Shown: piece after piece, positions 1-8,682 of the stretch
How the letters are laid out: every line of letters begins with the position of its first letter
Position numbering within the stretch: position 1 is the first letter of the stretch
DNA from: Nostoc sp. NIES-3756
Lineage (GTDB): Bacteria; Cyanobacteriota; Cyanobacteriia; Cyanobacteriales; Nostocaceae
Assembly (NCBI RefSeq): GCF_001548375.1
Contig: NZ_AP017295.1
Coordinates: 2,266,501-2,330,500 of the forward strand
Length of the DNA stretch: 64,000 bases
Direction of reading: 5' to 3'
Translations under genes and position numbers: made by a program
The notes under the pieces: model-generated
What the model was told of the DNA's origin: nothing
Databases searched by the model: none
What the model saw: the letters and a program-made list of their open reading frames with translations, nothing else

Positions 1-475
1 AATATTCAGAGATTCCGACTGTTTCATAAGCAGCCACTTTTGTCAGATAATCATCACGCCAGTTACTACTAACCACTTCAATCAGCAATGGTATAGATTT
101 AGCTAGGCTGACAGTAGAGTCTTTTTTCCAGAATGTTTTATTGACCCTTCTGCTTCGCTCACCGTTGACCCTGAGCGAAGCCGAACCGTTGACTAAATTG
201 GGGCGGTTTAATACCAGCACATCTGGCGAGTAAGCTGATTCACTCTCAAGTGGTTTAACTAATGCTGTTTTAGTAATGAAGTAAGGAAGTTTTAGTCGCC
301 CAATTTCTATAGATATATTTAGTGCCAAAAAACCTATAACTTCTTCATGTTCACCTGTAGGCTGAGACATCTCTATAACTACTCCATCATGCAGATCATA
401 ACGTTTTCCAGAGTTGTCTGGGTATTTGGCAACAAATTGATCGAATGTAAATAGTTTGCGTAAGGCTTGAGTCAT
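1..475 (-). CDS. Uma2 family (DUF820) protein, 3' part cut off by the window edge
   Basis: The minus-strand frame opens with ATG at 475 (MTQALRKLFTFDQF) and stays open for 158 codons to the window edge. The segment IEVVSSNWRDDYLTKVAAYE is characteristic of the Uma2 (DUF820) restriction-endonuclease-fold family, which is greatly expanded in cyanobacteria and whose cellular role is unknown. The part with SAYSPDVLVLNRPN precedes the predicted catalytic core. Between that and the core, bases about 121-195 encode NGSASLRVNGERSRRVN. This looks like an in-frame insertion of a small palindromic repeat, because the flanking DNA has GACCCTTCTG and CTGAGCGAAG blocks typical of Nostoc dispersed repeats. 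The C-terminus is missing, so activity cannot be judged. Confidence 0.85.
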   Translation of the reverse strand, partial: MTQALRKLFTFDQFVAKYPDNSGKRYDLHDGVVIEMSQPTGEHEEVIGFLALNISIEIGRLKLPYFITKTALVKPLESESAYSPDVLVLNRPNLVNGSASLRVNGERSRRVNKTFWKKDSTVSLAKSIPLLIEVVSSNWRDDYLTKVAAYETVGISEY

Positions 476-1346
476 AAATTTGTCGCTCCCAGTAGTTATT
501 TCGCCGATGCCTGCGGTGTCACTAAGCTTTGTTGAGGTGCTGGCTACGCATTTGTTATTTTAGCGAGTGCATTTACTATTTCGGCGATCGCTATATTATC
601 TAGCTCCAAATAGGCACAAATTTTGCGTCAAATGAGACGATTTAAGAATGCTGATTTTAGCCACCCAGAGAATATTATTCCCTGTTATCAAGAAATTTTG
701 TTTAATTTCAAGAGTTTGATAGTGATTCGTAGCTAGATAAAATTCGGTTATTACTTCAGCAACTTCTATTATTTCTTGCTGGTAGGATTAAGGATGCAGA
801 ACCGGGGCTTAGTGTAACTCTTACTAGGGGAACAAAAATTAACGGCGATCGCTGTTGTACTTTCATAAAGATGTTAGAGGCAATACTGGAATATCTCCTG
901 ACTTTTCACGGGATGTGGAATACTATCAAAACTGTCTTTATTGTACACAGATAAAATCTGTTTTCCAGAGACCAAAGCTGTCATTTATTCCTATTATATG
1001 GGCTTTCTCTAGATTTTATATTATTATGTAATATAGGGCTTCAACCATGCTTTTAAAATAGTAAGTTACGGAAAATTATTGATTAGCTGGGATTTTTGAT
1101 ACTAAATAAAATAAATTTATGAAACCAAGTTACAAGATAGAATTTTAAATTTATTTTAGAGAATATCTATACAGGCTTTATTTAAGATAATTTTCTATTT
1201 GATGCTACAGATAAGTTTGCATTTTGGCATAAAAAAATACGTTGTAACTGGTAGTCTACTACGCAAATTATGATAGGTCATAGATCCCTGACTTTTAAAA
1301 AAGTCGAGGATCTAAACACCCACGACGTACTAGCTCAGAATTGGTA
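476..1346. other. Intergenic region, 0.87 kb
   Basis: The two flanking minus-strand genes are 0.87 kb apart. The first 120 bp contain two similar blocks around TATTTCG.CGAT, one broken by a GC-rich insert at about 500-550, which suggests a dispersed-repeat insertion. A coding-like minus-strand remnant lies at 596-787 and is listed separately. The rest is AT-rich, and I see no convincing RNA gene or terminator in it. Confidence 0.5.
596..787 (-). pseudogene. Possible gene remnant without a start codon
   Basis: A minus-strand frame is open for 63 codons between in-frame stops. Its translation looks protein-like: QQEIIEVAEVITEFYLA near the beginning and NNILWVAKISILKSSH later. It has no ATG, GTG or TTG near its 5' end and no ribosome-binding site. 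I do not recognise the family. It may be the decayed 3' part of a gene, or chance. Confidence 0.25.
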
Positions 1347-4300
1347 TTACTCCCATTCCTCAAATTGGTTACTAGTATTACGAAGTAGGGAATTTAGTTG
1401 TGCGCGGCGGGTTTCAAAGTTGGCGGCGATGGAAATCAAGGCAATACCAACAAATAAACCGACTACCCATTTTAAGAAGGGGTAACGCAAGCTAAAAATT
1501 ACTAACTGGTAAATACTAGTGATGAAAAAGGTAGCTGTACCAACATAGAGGAATGCTCTAATTCGCAAAGCCAGTCCAGCAAAGATGGCAATTAAAGCGA
1601 AACTTCCAGGTATAAGGGGGGCATTTTGATTGAATAGAATTGCCCAGAAACATATTACTCCACTACCAAAGACTCGTAAGCTGTGACGAGCTAGTTTAGA
1701 GTCCGGCTGTGTTAGTTGGGGATCTACTTGGGCGATATACAGCAGTGATAAACCAATAACTGTGACATACCATAAACTCTCGATGAGGCGTAATTGAGCA
1801 AACCAGTTAAATAATGCCCAATCTATTAACACCAGACTGATATAGGTAAAACGGATGTTTTCGGCTACCTTGGCTAAGAAGACGTAGAAGCTGGCGGCGA
1901 TCAATAGAGTGAAGGGGTGAACATAGAGTCTGGTTTCTCCTAAAATTACCAATGGCACAATATATGCGGCTTGTTGCCAAGGTTTTTGTGACCATCCCCA
2001 ACGTTGCCACGGTAAGATGTACAAGAAATAGGCAAATACGCAAGCGATCGCCCCATTCCAAGGCACTAGGGGGCCTGTAATCCATTGTCCTACGGCAGTT
2101 TCTCGCCAATAAACTCTCATCCCCGCTACTAATAAGAAGCCCAGGTAAACCCACAAATCTGCTGTGGTGATGCGTCCGAAGACACGAGACACAGATGAAT
2201 CTGGTGCATTCTTACCTTGCAGGATGGCGTAGACAATTAAAAATGCTCCCGTTCCTAACCCCACAAAGCGGTTAGCTTGAATGGGGAAGCTAATTGCTGT
2301 CATGAGTAAGGCGCTACTCCAAAACCAATGGAGATGGGCAATCACTTGTAGTTCTTGGGTAGTCAGACGGAGGTAGTTTTTCAGCCAAGGGGTGAGGATG
2401 CGGTAGGCAGACATGATACTTGTACCAAGGGCAGCCATCGCAATTAAGCCATCACCCAAGCCACCACCAGAGGCCTGTAACATTTGATAGAACAAGATTT
2501 CATAAGCGGAGACGGATACGCCAACAATCCCTAAGTAAACCAGGGGCTTGAAGTCTTGGCTACGTCGCCCGACACCAATGAAAATTAATGATACGCCTAA
2601 AGAACACAACCCAGACCAATCGGTAAAGGTGTTCATTCGTAGGAGTACACTAAATACACCATAGAATATAGGTAGGATGTGGAAACTACTAGGAAGTTTA
2701 GTTAATTGGTAACGTCTTCGCCACCATTCACCTAACACTTGTGTGAATAAACCTAAGACAATGTTGGCGATCGCAATACGAATAATTGAAGGTTCGCTAA
2801 AGCCCAGTGCTTCAGCTACCATTAACTCAACACACCAACCAATTCCATAAAACGCCCAGTCTGTGGGTTGTCGCCAACTACGATAAATAATTGCACCTAA
2901 AGTTATGGCTGTAGCAATTAAGTATAAAATTCCTGGCTTGGTAAAACCTTGGTAAATACCCAAGGAATGGTATGTAAGCAGCGATAATTCTACACTACAT
3001 AAAGCGATCGCCCATTTATCAGCCGCAACTGCATATACACCTGCTAATTCTTGACTACGGCGTGATAGTAATGTAAGTCCTAACCATAAACTTAAGGTGG
3101 CGATCGCACCGACAATATACCATCCGGCGATAGCGAGGCGTGGTAAACCGGGAACACCTTCCCACAGCAACGCGGCGATGAAACTTAAGCCAAAGCCAAT
3201 GGTAACGCCTGCAACTTCTTGGCTGGGTAGATAGCGGCTATTGGCATACATCACACCTGTACTCACAGCCAAACTAATTAATCTAGTTCCGGGCAAGGGT
3301 AGGGTTAATAGCTGTGTCATCCCTACCGCAAGGATACTCAAAAGACTGTTAGTAGTGCGTTGCTTGGCAGTTGTACGACTGGCTAAACCTGTCAGGGTTA
3401 TGGGTGTGGCTATCCACATTATGATCCACCAATGCCCTTTGTTGTATTCGCCCACCCAGGCGGGTTCGATATGAGTCCACAGCAACAAGAAACTGATCAC
3501 AGCTAACCCCAGTCCGATATACCATGCACTGCGTCGCCATAATCCAGTTCCCAAGCTATAAGCCCACTCTACCACCATGAAGACGATGAGAATGCTTGCC
3601 CACAGAGGTACAGTTAGGCGGGGGAATAGCTGATCTATGATTGATAAAAGGGTTAATAATCCGCCAACGTGGGTTAGGTAAACTAAGGGAACAGGTACAG
3701 GAGAACGGCGTTGGCTGACGGCTGCTAAGGTGATGGTAGACAATAATAAATTCAGCGATCGCAAGGCAGGATTAACTGTGGCAATTGTTGTTAAACAAGT
3801 CCCAAATAATAGTGCTAAAAACTCGCCACACTGTGCCAATTCTCGCTTGCGCTGATGATGAAAGATTTCTGTGAGAATTACGACGCAAACTAAGTAAGGA
3901 AATAAGGCAATACTCAGTAATGCCCAAGGTTCGTTTTGCGCTTGTGTAAGTTGCGTACCAACGACGATCGCTAATTTTTGCACTCCAGCAGGAACTAACC
4001 GCCAACCTAGCCAAATCGCCTGTAAGCCAACGACAAAGGATAGGACAAAATCTACTGGTAAGCTATATCTGTATAAGCGCACTCCTTCAACCCATAAAAT
4101 TAAACCACTAACTGCGATCGCCTGCTCTGGATGATCTATGACAGCTACTAGCCAACCTATGAATAGGAGGATACCGCCGAGTTTTTCCCAAGGGAAAGGG
4201 GTGGAGGGAGTGGGGGAAGTAGGGGAGGATGGGGGAGTGGGGGGAGATGTCTGTGGTTTTCTTTCTTGCTGTGCTAACCAAGTTGTTAACCAACCGCAAA

Positions 4301-5267
4301 TACCAATGGCTAAACCTAATTGGGTAATATCAACGCCAGCAACAAAAATAGCTCGTGATAAAAGCAGTAATAAAGCATAGACGATAACAGCAGCATATAT
4401 GTTAATGATTTGTTTGTCGGGTTGTTCGCCTTCGTTTGCCAAGGGTATAGATTGGCGGTGTTGCTGTCGGCGGCTGTGATAAATTGTGATGATAGTTGTA
4501 CTGATCATTGCCGCATAAACAGCAATCGAGGGAAATCCTGATAATTTCCATCCCCAATGTAGATAACTTAAACCGAGAATATTTATTAAGGGTAAATTTC
4601 CTCTAGGAAAATTGCTAACTACTATGCGGTTTCTACAGAGCGATGTTGTGACTACTGTTAATATGGGCGCAGCGATCGCTACTGTTACCCAGTCTAGAGG
4701 ATTGTGCCACAACCCGAAGCTGTCCATTGCCCAAAAGTTAACGGGAACTAATAACAGAGTGACAATTAATAATGTCTGCGCCGTCAATCTCAGGTTATTT
4801 TGTCTACCAGCCCAGAAACTGAAACCCCAAAAACTCAAAGTATAAGCTAATAAAACTGCATACTGCCCAGAAGCTGGGAATTTCTCCCACTGACTTGCAG
4901 CCAGTACACCCGACGAAACTACAACTAGAAATACTCCCAAAAACAACAGCCAGCGCACACTCAATTCTTCTCCCAAAGACTGCAACATTCGGGAAACGAT
5001 GTTGGCTTGTGCTGGTTGTTTTGGTTGTTTTTTTCTTGGTTCTGGTAACTGGGCAATTAATGATTTTTCTGGTGTTCTGATAGTTGTACCTACCCGTTCG
5101 GGTTGTAACTCTACCCGACAAACAAGAAATTCTCTACATATTTGCCTAACTTGGGTATCGGTTATCAAACCCAAACGCAACCATATATCCAACCCTTCTA
5201 GTAGTTGAGGATGGGAGGAAGGTAGCCTAACTTCAATTTTTAATGGATGATCAGGAGGCGATGACAT
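1347..5267 (-). CDS. Very large polytopic membrane protein (1306 aa), DUF2157-like N-terminus
   Basis: This 1306-residue protein is predicted to be integral to a membrane. After about 100 soluble residues (LEGLDIWLRLGLITDTQVRQI resembles the DUF2157 start, with a proline/lysine-rich stretch near residue 80) it is an almost unbroken series of hydrophobic helices, about 30 or more by eye. Function is unknown to me; large proteins of this type are common in cyanobacteria. Around residues 335-360 a Pro/Ser/Thr-rich loop is encoded by G-rich heptamer repeats at about 4186-4252, which fits an in-frame repeat insertion in a cytoplasmic or lumenal loop. The ATG at 5267 lies right before the soluble domain. 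The gene stands alone. Confidence 0.75.
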   Translation of the reverse strand: MSSPPDHPLKIEVRLPSSHPQLLEGLDIWLRLGLITDTQVRQICREFLVCRVELQPERVGTTIRTPEKSLIAQLPEPRKKQPKQPAQANIVSRMLQSLGEELSVRWLLFLGVFLVVVSSGVLAASQWEKFPASGQYAVLLAYTLSFWGFSFWAGRQNNLRLTAQTLLIVTLLLVPVNFWAMDSFGLWHNPLDWVTVAIAAPILTVVTTSLCRNRIVVSNFPRGNLPLINILGLSYLHWGWKLSGFPSIAVYAAMISTTIITIYHSRRQQHRQSIPLANEGEQPDKQIINIYAAVIVYALLLLLSRAIFVAGVDITQLGLAIGICGWLTTWLAQQERKPQTSPPTPPSSPTSPTPSTPFPWEKLGGILLFIGWLVAVIDHPEQAIAVSGLILWVEGVRLYRYSLPVDFVLSFVVGLQAIWLGWRLVPAGVQKLAIVVGTQLTQAQNEPWALLSIALFPYLVCVVILTEIFHHQRKRELAQCGEFLALLFGTCLTTIATVNPALRSLNLLLSTITLAAVSQRRSPVPVPLVYLTHVGGLLTLLSIIDQLFPRLTVPLWASILIVFMVVEWAYSLGTGLWRRSAWYIGLGLAVISFLLLWTHIEPAWVGEYNKGHWWIIMWIATPITLTGLASRTTAKQRTTNSLLSILAVGMTQLLTLPLPGTRLISLAVSTGVMYANSRYLPSQEVAGVTIGFGLSFIAALLWEGVPGLPRLAIAGWYIVGAIATLSLWLGLTLLSRRSQELAGVYAVAADKWAIALCSVELSLLTYHSLGIYQGFTKPGILYLIATAITLGAIIYRSWRQPTDWAFYGIGWCVELMVAEALGFSEPSIIRIAIANIVLGLFTQVLGEWWRRRYQLTKLPSSFHILPIFYGVFSVLLRMNTFTDWSGLCSLGVSLIFIGVGRRSQDFKPLVYLGIVGVSVSAYEILFYQMLQASGGGLGDGLIAMAALGTSIMSAYRILTPWLKNYLRLTTQELQVIAHLHWFWSSALLMTAISFPIQANRFVGLGTGAFLIVYAILQGKNAPDSSVSRVFGRITTADLWVYLGFLLVAGMRVYWRETAVGQWITGPLVPWNGAIACVFAYFLYILPWQRWGWSQKPWQQAAYIVPLVILGETRLYVHPFTLLIAASFYVFLAKVAENIRFTYISLVLIDWALFNWFAQLRLIESLWYVTVIGLSLLYIAQVDPQLTQPDSKLARHSLRVFGSGVICFWAILFNQNAPLIPGSFALIAIFAGLALRIRAFLYVGTATFFITSIYQLVIFSLRYPFLKWVVGLFVGIALISIAANFETRRAQLNSLLRNTSNQFEEWE

Positions 5268-5843
5268 AAATCGCAGACTTATCGGAATATACTTACATCA
5301 TCATTAGCTAAGTTTATATTTATGCGATCGCTGTGCCACTTGTTCTGCTGACTATTAAACTTTTTACAAGAGGCTAGAAGTTACGGGCCAAAGTATTCTT
5401 AGCTAAAGGAAGGATGATGTAATTAGAATTTTATACTTAGTTATTTTTGCTATAACTAAACTTTATATTTTGTATAGCTTTCTTCTATGTCAGTTATTGT
5501 TGACTAATTTGTAAAAAATACGTTACAATTTTTAACAAAGGACAACAGTTGAGCTAAAAAACCAGAAACCCGCAAAACTTCACATTCATTCTTCAAGCAG
5601 TGGAGTTAGCACAATTTACTTGATGCGGTTATGATACGACCTACTTACCGCTTTCAGAAAAATTTTTTGTGTAGTTAGTTCATCACAATTGAATTAGGGT
5701 ATCGGTATTTTCCATCGACATTTGGACTTCTCCTAATCGCCTCGGTTGCATAGCCGGGGTTTTTTATTAGTCCATAATCATTAGTGATTTGGCTGACTCC
5801 CTACCCAGCACGCGCTAAACGCCCCGCTACCGTGCTTCAGCAC
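5268..5843. other. Intergenic region, 0.58 kb, with a plus-strand terminator
   Basis: The region lies between two minus-strand genes. It has no credible ORF but ends a plus-strand transcript at a clear hairpin and U-run (5740-5765). A small RNA transcribed rightwards from somewhere in 5400-5740 is therefore possible. The final 60 bp, just before 5844, carry ACTCAGCACTCA-type tandem repeats. Confidence 0.5.
5740..5765 (+). terminator. Intrinsic terminator with no plus-strand gene upstream
   Basis: CCTCGG at 5740-5745 pairs with CCGGGG at 5754-5759 (one U-G pair) across an 8-nt loop, followed by TTTTTT at 5760-5765. There is no T-run on the other strand, so it acts rightwards only. Confidence 0.65.
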
Positions 5844-6749
5844 TCATAACTCAGCACTCAGTACTCCCAACTCGTATAATTCATGTTGTAATAAGTTTTT
5901 ACCTTTCTTTTTAGCAGAGTACATTAAGCTATCAGCAATTTCAATAATTTCATTGACTGAACATGGAGGGCGCTCAAAAGTAACAGCCCCAATACTAAAA
6001 GTTACATGCAGATTTTCTTGCTGCATAGAACATAAAAGAGCTTGTTGTACTCTTTTTAGTACTATTTCTGCTGATCCATAACTGGTACGTGGTAGTAAAA
6101 TAGCAAATTCATCGCCACCAATTCTGGCAATTACATCAATTTTTCTGAGGGTGTTTGTAGTGGTTTTGGCTACTATTTGTAGTAAGCGATCGCCAAAATT
6201 ATGCCCAAACTGATCATTAATTTGTTTGAAATCGTCTACATCGACATAAGCTAATGTTAAAGGGTCTTGATGTCTTTGGGACTTTTCAATCTCATTATTG
6301 ACTATATCTAAAAAAAAACCTCTATTGGTTAAACCTGTTAAATCATCTGTTCTAGCTAATTTCTCTAAGTTTTTTAATGTAATTCTTAGTTGATAAAGTA
6401 AATGATTAACAAATAAAAAGAAAGCTAACATTACCAGTGCATTCCAATAATGTATTAAGGGATGCAAATGATAACTATCTTGAATCTGATTAACTATGAG
6501 ACTGCTAATATCACAGGCTACTGATATTAGAAAGCCAGTATGTTTGTTCACAAACCATGCAGCAATGCCAATAGGAATTAAATATAGTATTGATACAGTC
6601 AATTCTGGAGGAATGCAGTAGTCAATTATACTGATGACTGTCATGAGTAATATGCTTAATAAACTTGAGAACCATTTAGGTTTAGTCTCTAATGTTTGGA
6701 TGAAACGCATATAACCTCTCCTAACAAGCTTTTTCGCCATTCTTTGCAC
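5844..6749 (-). CDS. Membrane-bound diguanylate cyclase (GGDEF)
   Basis: This enzyme would make cyclic di-GMP from two GTP at the cytoplasmic membrane. Residues about 25-120 hold four hydrophobic helices, and the GGDEF domain follows from about 130. The signature GGDEF is intact at residues 211-215, with the metal-binding VDVDDFK at about 169-175. An I-site RxxD (RKID, 202-205) sits five residues before the signature, so product feedback inhibition is expected. There is no EAL or sensory PAS domain, and the membrane part may be the sensor. The first codon is GTG at 6749; an in-frame ATG three codons later (6740) is an equally good start. Confidence 0.9.
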   Translation of the reverse strand: MQRMAKKLVRRGYMRFIQTLETKPKWFSSLLSILLMTVISIIDYCIPPELTVSILYLIPIGIAAWFVNKHTGFLISVACDISSLIVNQIQDSYHLHPLIHYWNALVMLAFFLFVNHLLYQLRITLKNLEKLARTDDLTGLTNRGFFLDIVNNEIEKSQRHQDPLTLAYVDVDDFKQINDQFGHNFGDRLLQIVAKTTTNTLRKIDVIARIGGDEFAILLPRTSYGSAEIVLKRVQQALLCSMQQENLHVTFSIGAVTFERPPCSVNEIIEIADSLMYSAKKKGKNLLQHELYELGVLSAEL

Positions 6750-7079
6750 ACCGCCGTGTCTGTTATTATACTCACATCTTGTATATACTTTATTAAAGCT
6801 TAACTTATGAGTACCGAGGAATTACTCTTGACAAATACTTCTCAAGTAAAAATCGCTGTTCAAGAGCTATAACCGATAATAAAGTATAAAAAAACACAAT
6901 TAAATTGCTATATGTGCCGTATTTTTCTTGGCACAAGCAAAAATACTTTGATTTTATAATTGTAAATTTATTGTTTAGATTACGTAATTTCTACGTTTTC
7001 AACCATTAAAAACCAACAACAGTTCGTAGAATAAGTTTATTACCACGTATTTATACGGAATACTAAACAAGTGTGACCT
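6750..7079. other. Divergent promoter region, 0.33 kb
   Basis: AT-rich spacer between the divergent cyclase and glycosyltransferase genes, so it must hold both promoters. I see no repeat, hairpin or operator that I can name. Confidence 0.5.
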
Positions 7080-8036
7080 ATGGATGCAACACGTACACAT
7101 AACGAAGCTATTTGTTTTTGTACATCTGCCTTTGGCGAAGAATATATTCTTTTGGCAAAACTATTAGCACAAGATATATATCAGTTTGCACCAGGTCATC
7201 TTTTTGTAGTTGTGACTAATAAGCCAAAATGTTTTCAGGATCATCCTAACGTTATTGCTATTAAGCATTGGTGTCGTGGAGTCAAACCATATCACGAAAG
7301 AAGGTTTGCAATCCAGTATGCTCTATCCCTATCATCTACAGTTATGTATCTAGATGCAGATGTACGGATTTGTTCTCCCTTACCTCAAGACCTTAAATTT
7401 CTTCCAGGGTTGACAGCGCGTAGTTGTGGAGACATGAAAAAACATCTGCACAAACATTTCGAGCAGTCTTATCTCACTCCCGAACGTCAGCGTAAGAAGC
7501 GCATTATTGAAAGCATGGCTCATAAAGTGGGAGTTGATATTTATTCTTCATCTTTAAAATTTATTAATGAGTTTTTGTTTGTGATTAAAGCTGATCAAGG
7601 ACGCGAACTCGAGTTTTTACATTTATGGGGAGAATTAGCTATCTATGCAGATACTTTAGGTCTACATAATAATCCTACCTATGCTATGGCTTTAGCTGCC
7701 GCAAAAAGTGGATTTGCAATTTATCATAGCGAGATGAACGGACTGAATTTCTTTGATAATCGCATTGAAAAAATTAGGGCTAGTAAAGGTATATCCACTT
7801 TAGAAAATAATGGTAAGAAATACTTTCAAGAACAAGAGAAAATTGAAAATAAACGTCGGAACTTAATACAAAAAGTTTGGCGCTTTCTAAGTAAAAAGAT
7901 GTCTTTTTGGTATAATCTATTGCGTGTTCGCTTAATGTCAGCATTTGTGCCTTTTATGTTATTAGATTATCCAAGAAACTATGTACTAAAACAAACATCA
8001 ATATCTTCAGGTCAAGGATTATTAACTCATAAATAG
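7080..8036 (+). CDS. GT-A-like glycosyltransferase (318 aa)
   Basis: The protein starts with a soluble region whose ICFCTSAFGEEYI strand and VMYLDADVRI segment fit a GT-A nucleotide-sugar transferase. The DAD at residues 92-94 is in the place of the metal-binding DxD motif, just after a hydrophobic beta strand. The basic C-terminal third has a hydrophobic helix near residues 285-300 that could associate with a membrane. Donor and acceptor cannot be read from the sequence. The gene is monocistronic, with long AT-rich spacers on both sides. The family assignment is by motif only; some hypothetical sugar-processing proteins also carry DAD. Confidence 0.6.
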   Translation: MDATRTHNEAICFCTSAFGEEYILLAKLLAQDIYQFAPGHLFVVVTNKPKCFQDHPNVIAIKHWCRGVKPYHERRFAIQYALSLSSTVMYLDADVRICSPLPQDLKFLPGLTARSCGDMKKHLHKHFEQSYLTPERQRKKRIIESMAHKVGVDIYSSSLKFINEFLFVIKADQGRELEFLHLWGELAIYADTLGLHNNPTYAMALAAAKSGFAIYHSEMNGLNFFDNRIEKIRASKGISTLENNGKKYFQEQEKIENKRRNLIQKVWRFLSKKMSFWYNLLRVRLMSAFVPFMLLDYPRNYVLKQTSISSGQGLLTHK

Positions 8037-8682
8037 TTTTCTAATTTATCAACTTGATTGTGTAAGTTAAAAGTAGGAAAGGTTTCTACTAAAGTTGTAT
8101 TTAATTAAAATTAATTCTCATGACTAATAAAAGCAATCTGGGTGTACTTGGTTGCCAGAATTGCTGTGTTTGCGAATCTAGAGATAGCCAATAGGTAAGT
8201 ATCTCTGTGCAATTCCTTGAGCGTCTTACAACCTAAAATATTTGTGTTAAATGTAAAAGACATTTCTAGACTGGAAACAGATAAACTAAGGTTATTGATT
8301 CCTGCGATCATTTTTATTTCAAAATCAACACAAAAACTTATTCATCTTGTAACAAAATATTACAAAATACATCCACCAGCAGATATAGATGCACATAACT
8401 AACGGAAGTATAAAACCGAAGAATTAGATATAGCTTGAATTATTTACAACAAATTTACAGAATTGCTAGAATTTGGGTTTGTTGAGAATCATGAACACAT
8501 AGCATGAAAAACCAAAACCAAGTTTTTTTTGCTATCGTGATCCCAAAGGAATTATTAAGTATACGGCGAAGGTCAAAACATGATTCTTCGCATCTATTTG
8601 CCTGTGATTAGCAAAATAACAAACATAAATCCAGTAAAAAAATAATTCTCAATAACCAGAGCATTAATAAGGGGTAATACTG
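8037..8682. other. Intergenic region, 0.65 kb
   Basis: AT-rich spacer between two plus-strand genes. It contains short open frames on both strands (about 8111-8311 minus, 8217-8402 plus) with no ribosome-binding site and no family resemblance. The ppsA promoter must lie near its right end. I see no terminator with a clear U-run. Confidence 0.45.

Noticed and set aside
1807..2154. Other-frame translations of the large membrane protein gene
   Set aside because: They are on the same strand or antisense in a different frame, lacking starts and motifs.
8111..8402. Two short open frames on opposite strands between the glycosyltransferase gene and ppsA
   Set aside because: They overlap each other, have no start signals and no recognisable motif.
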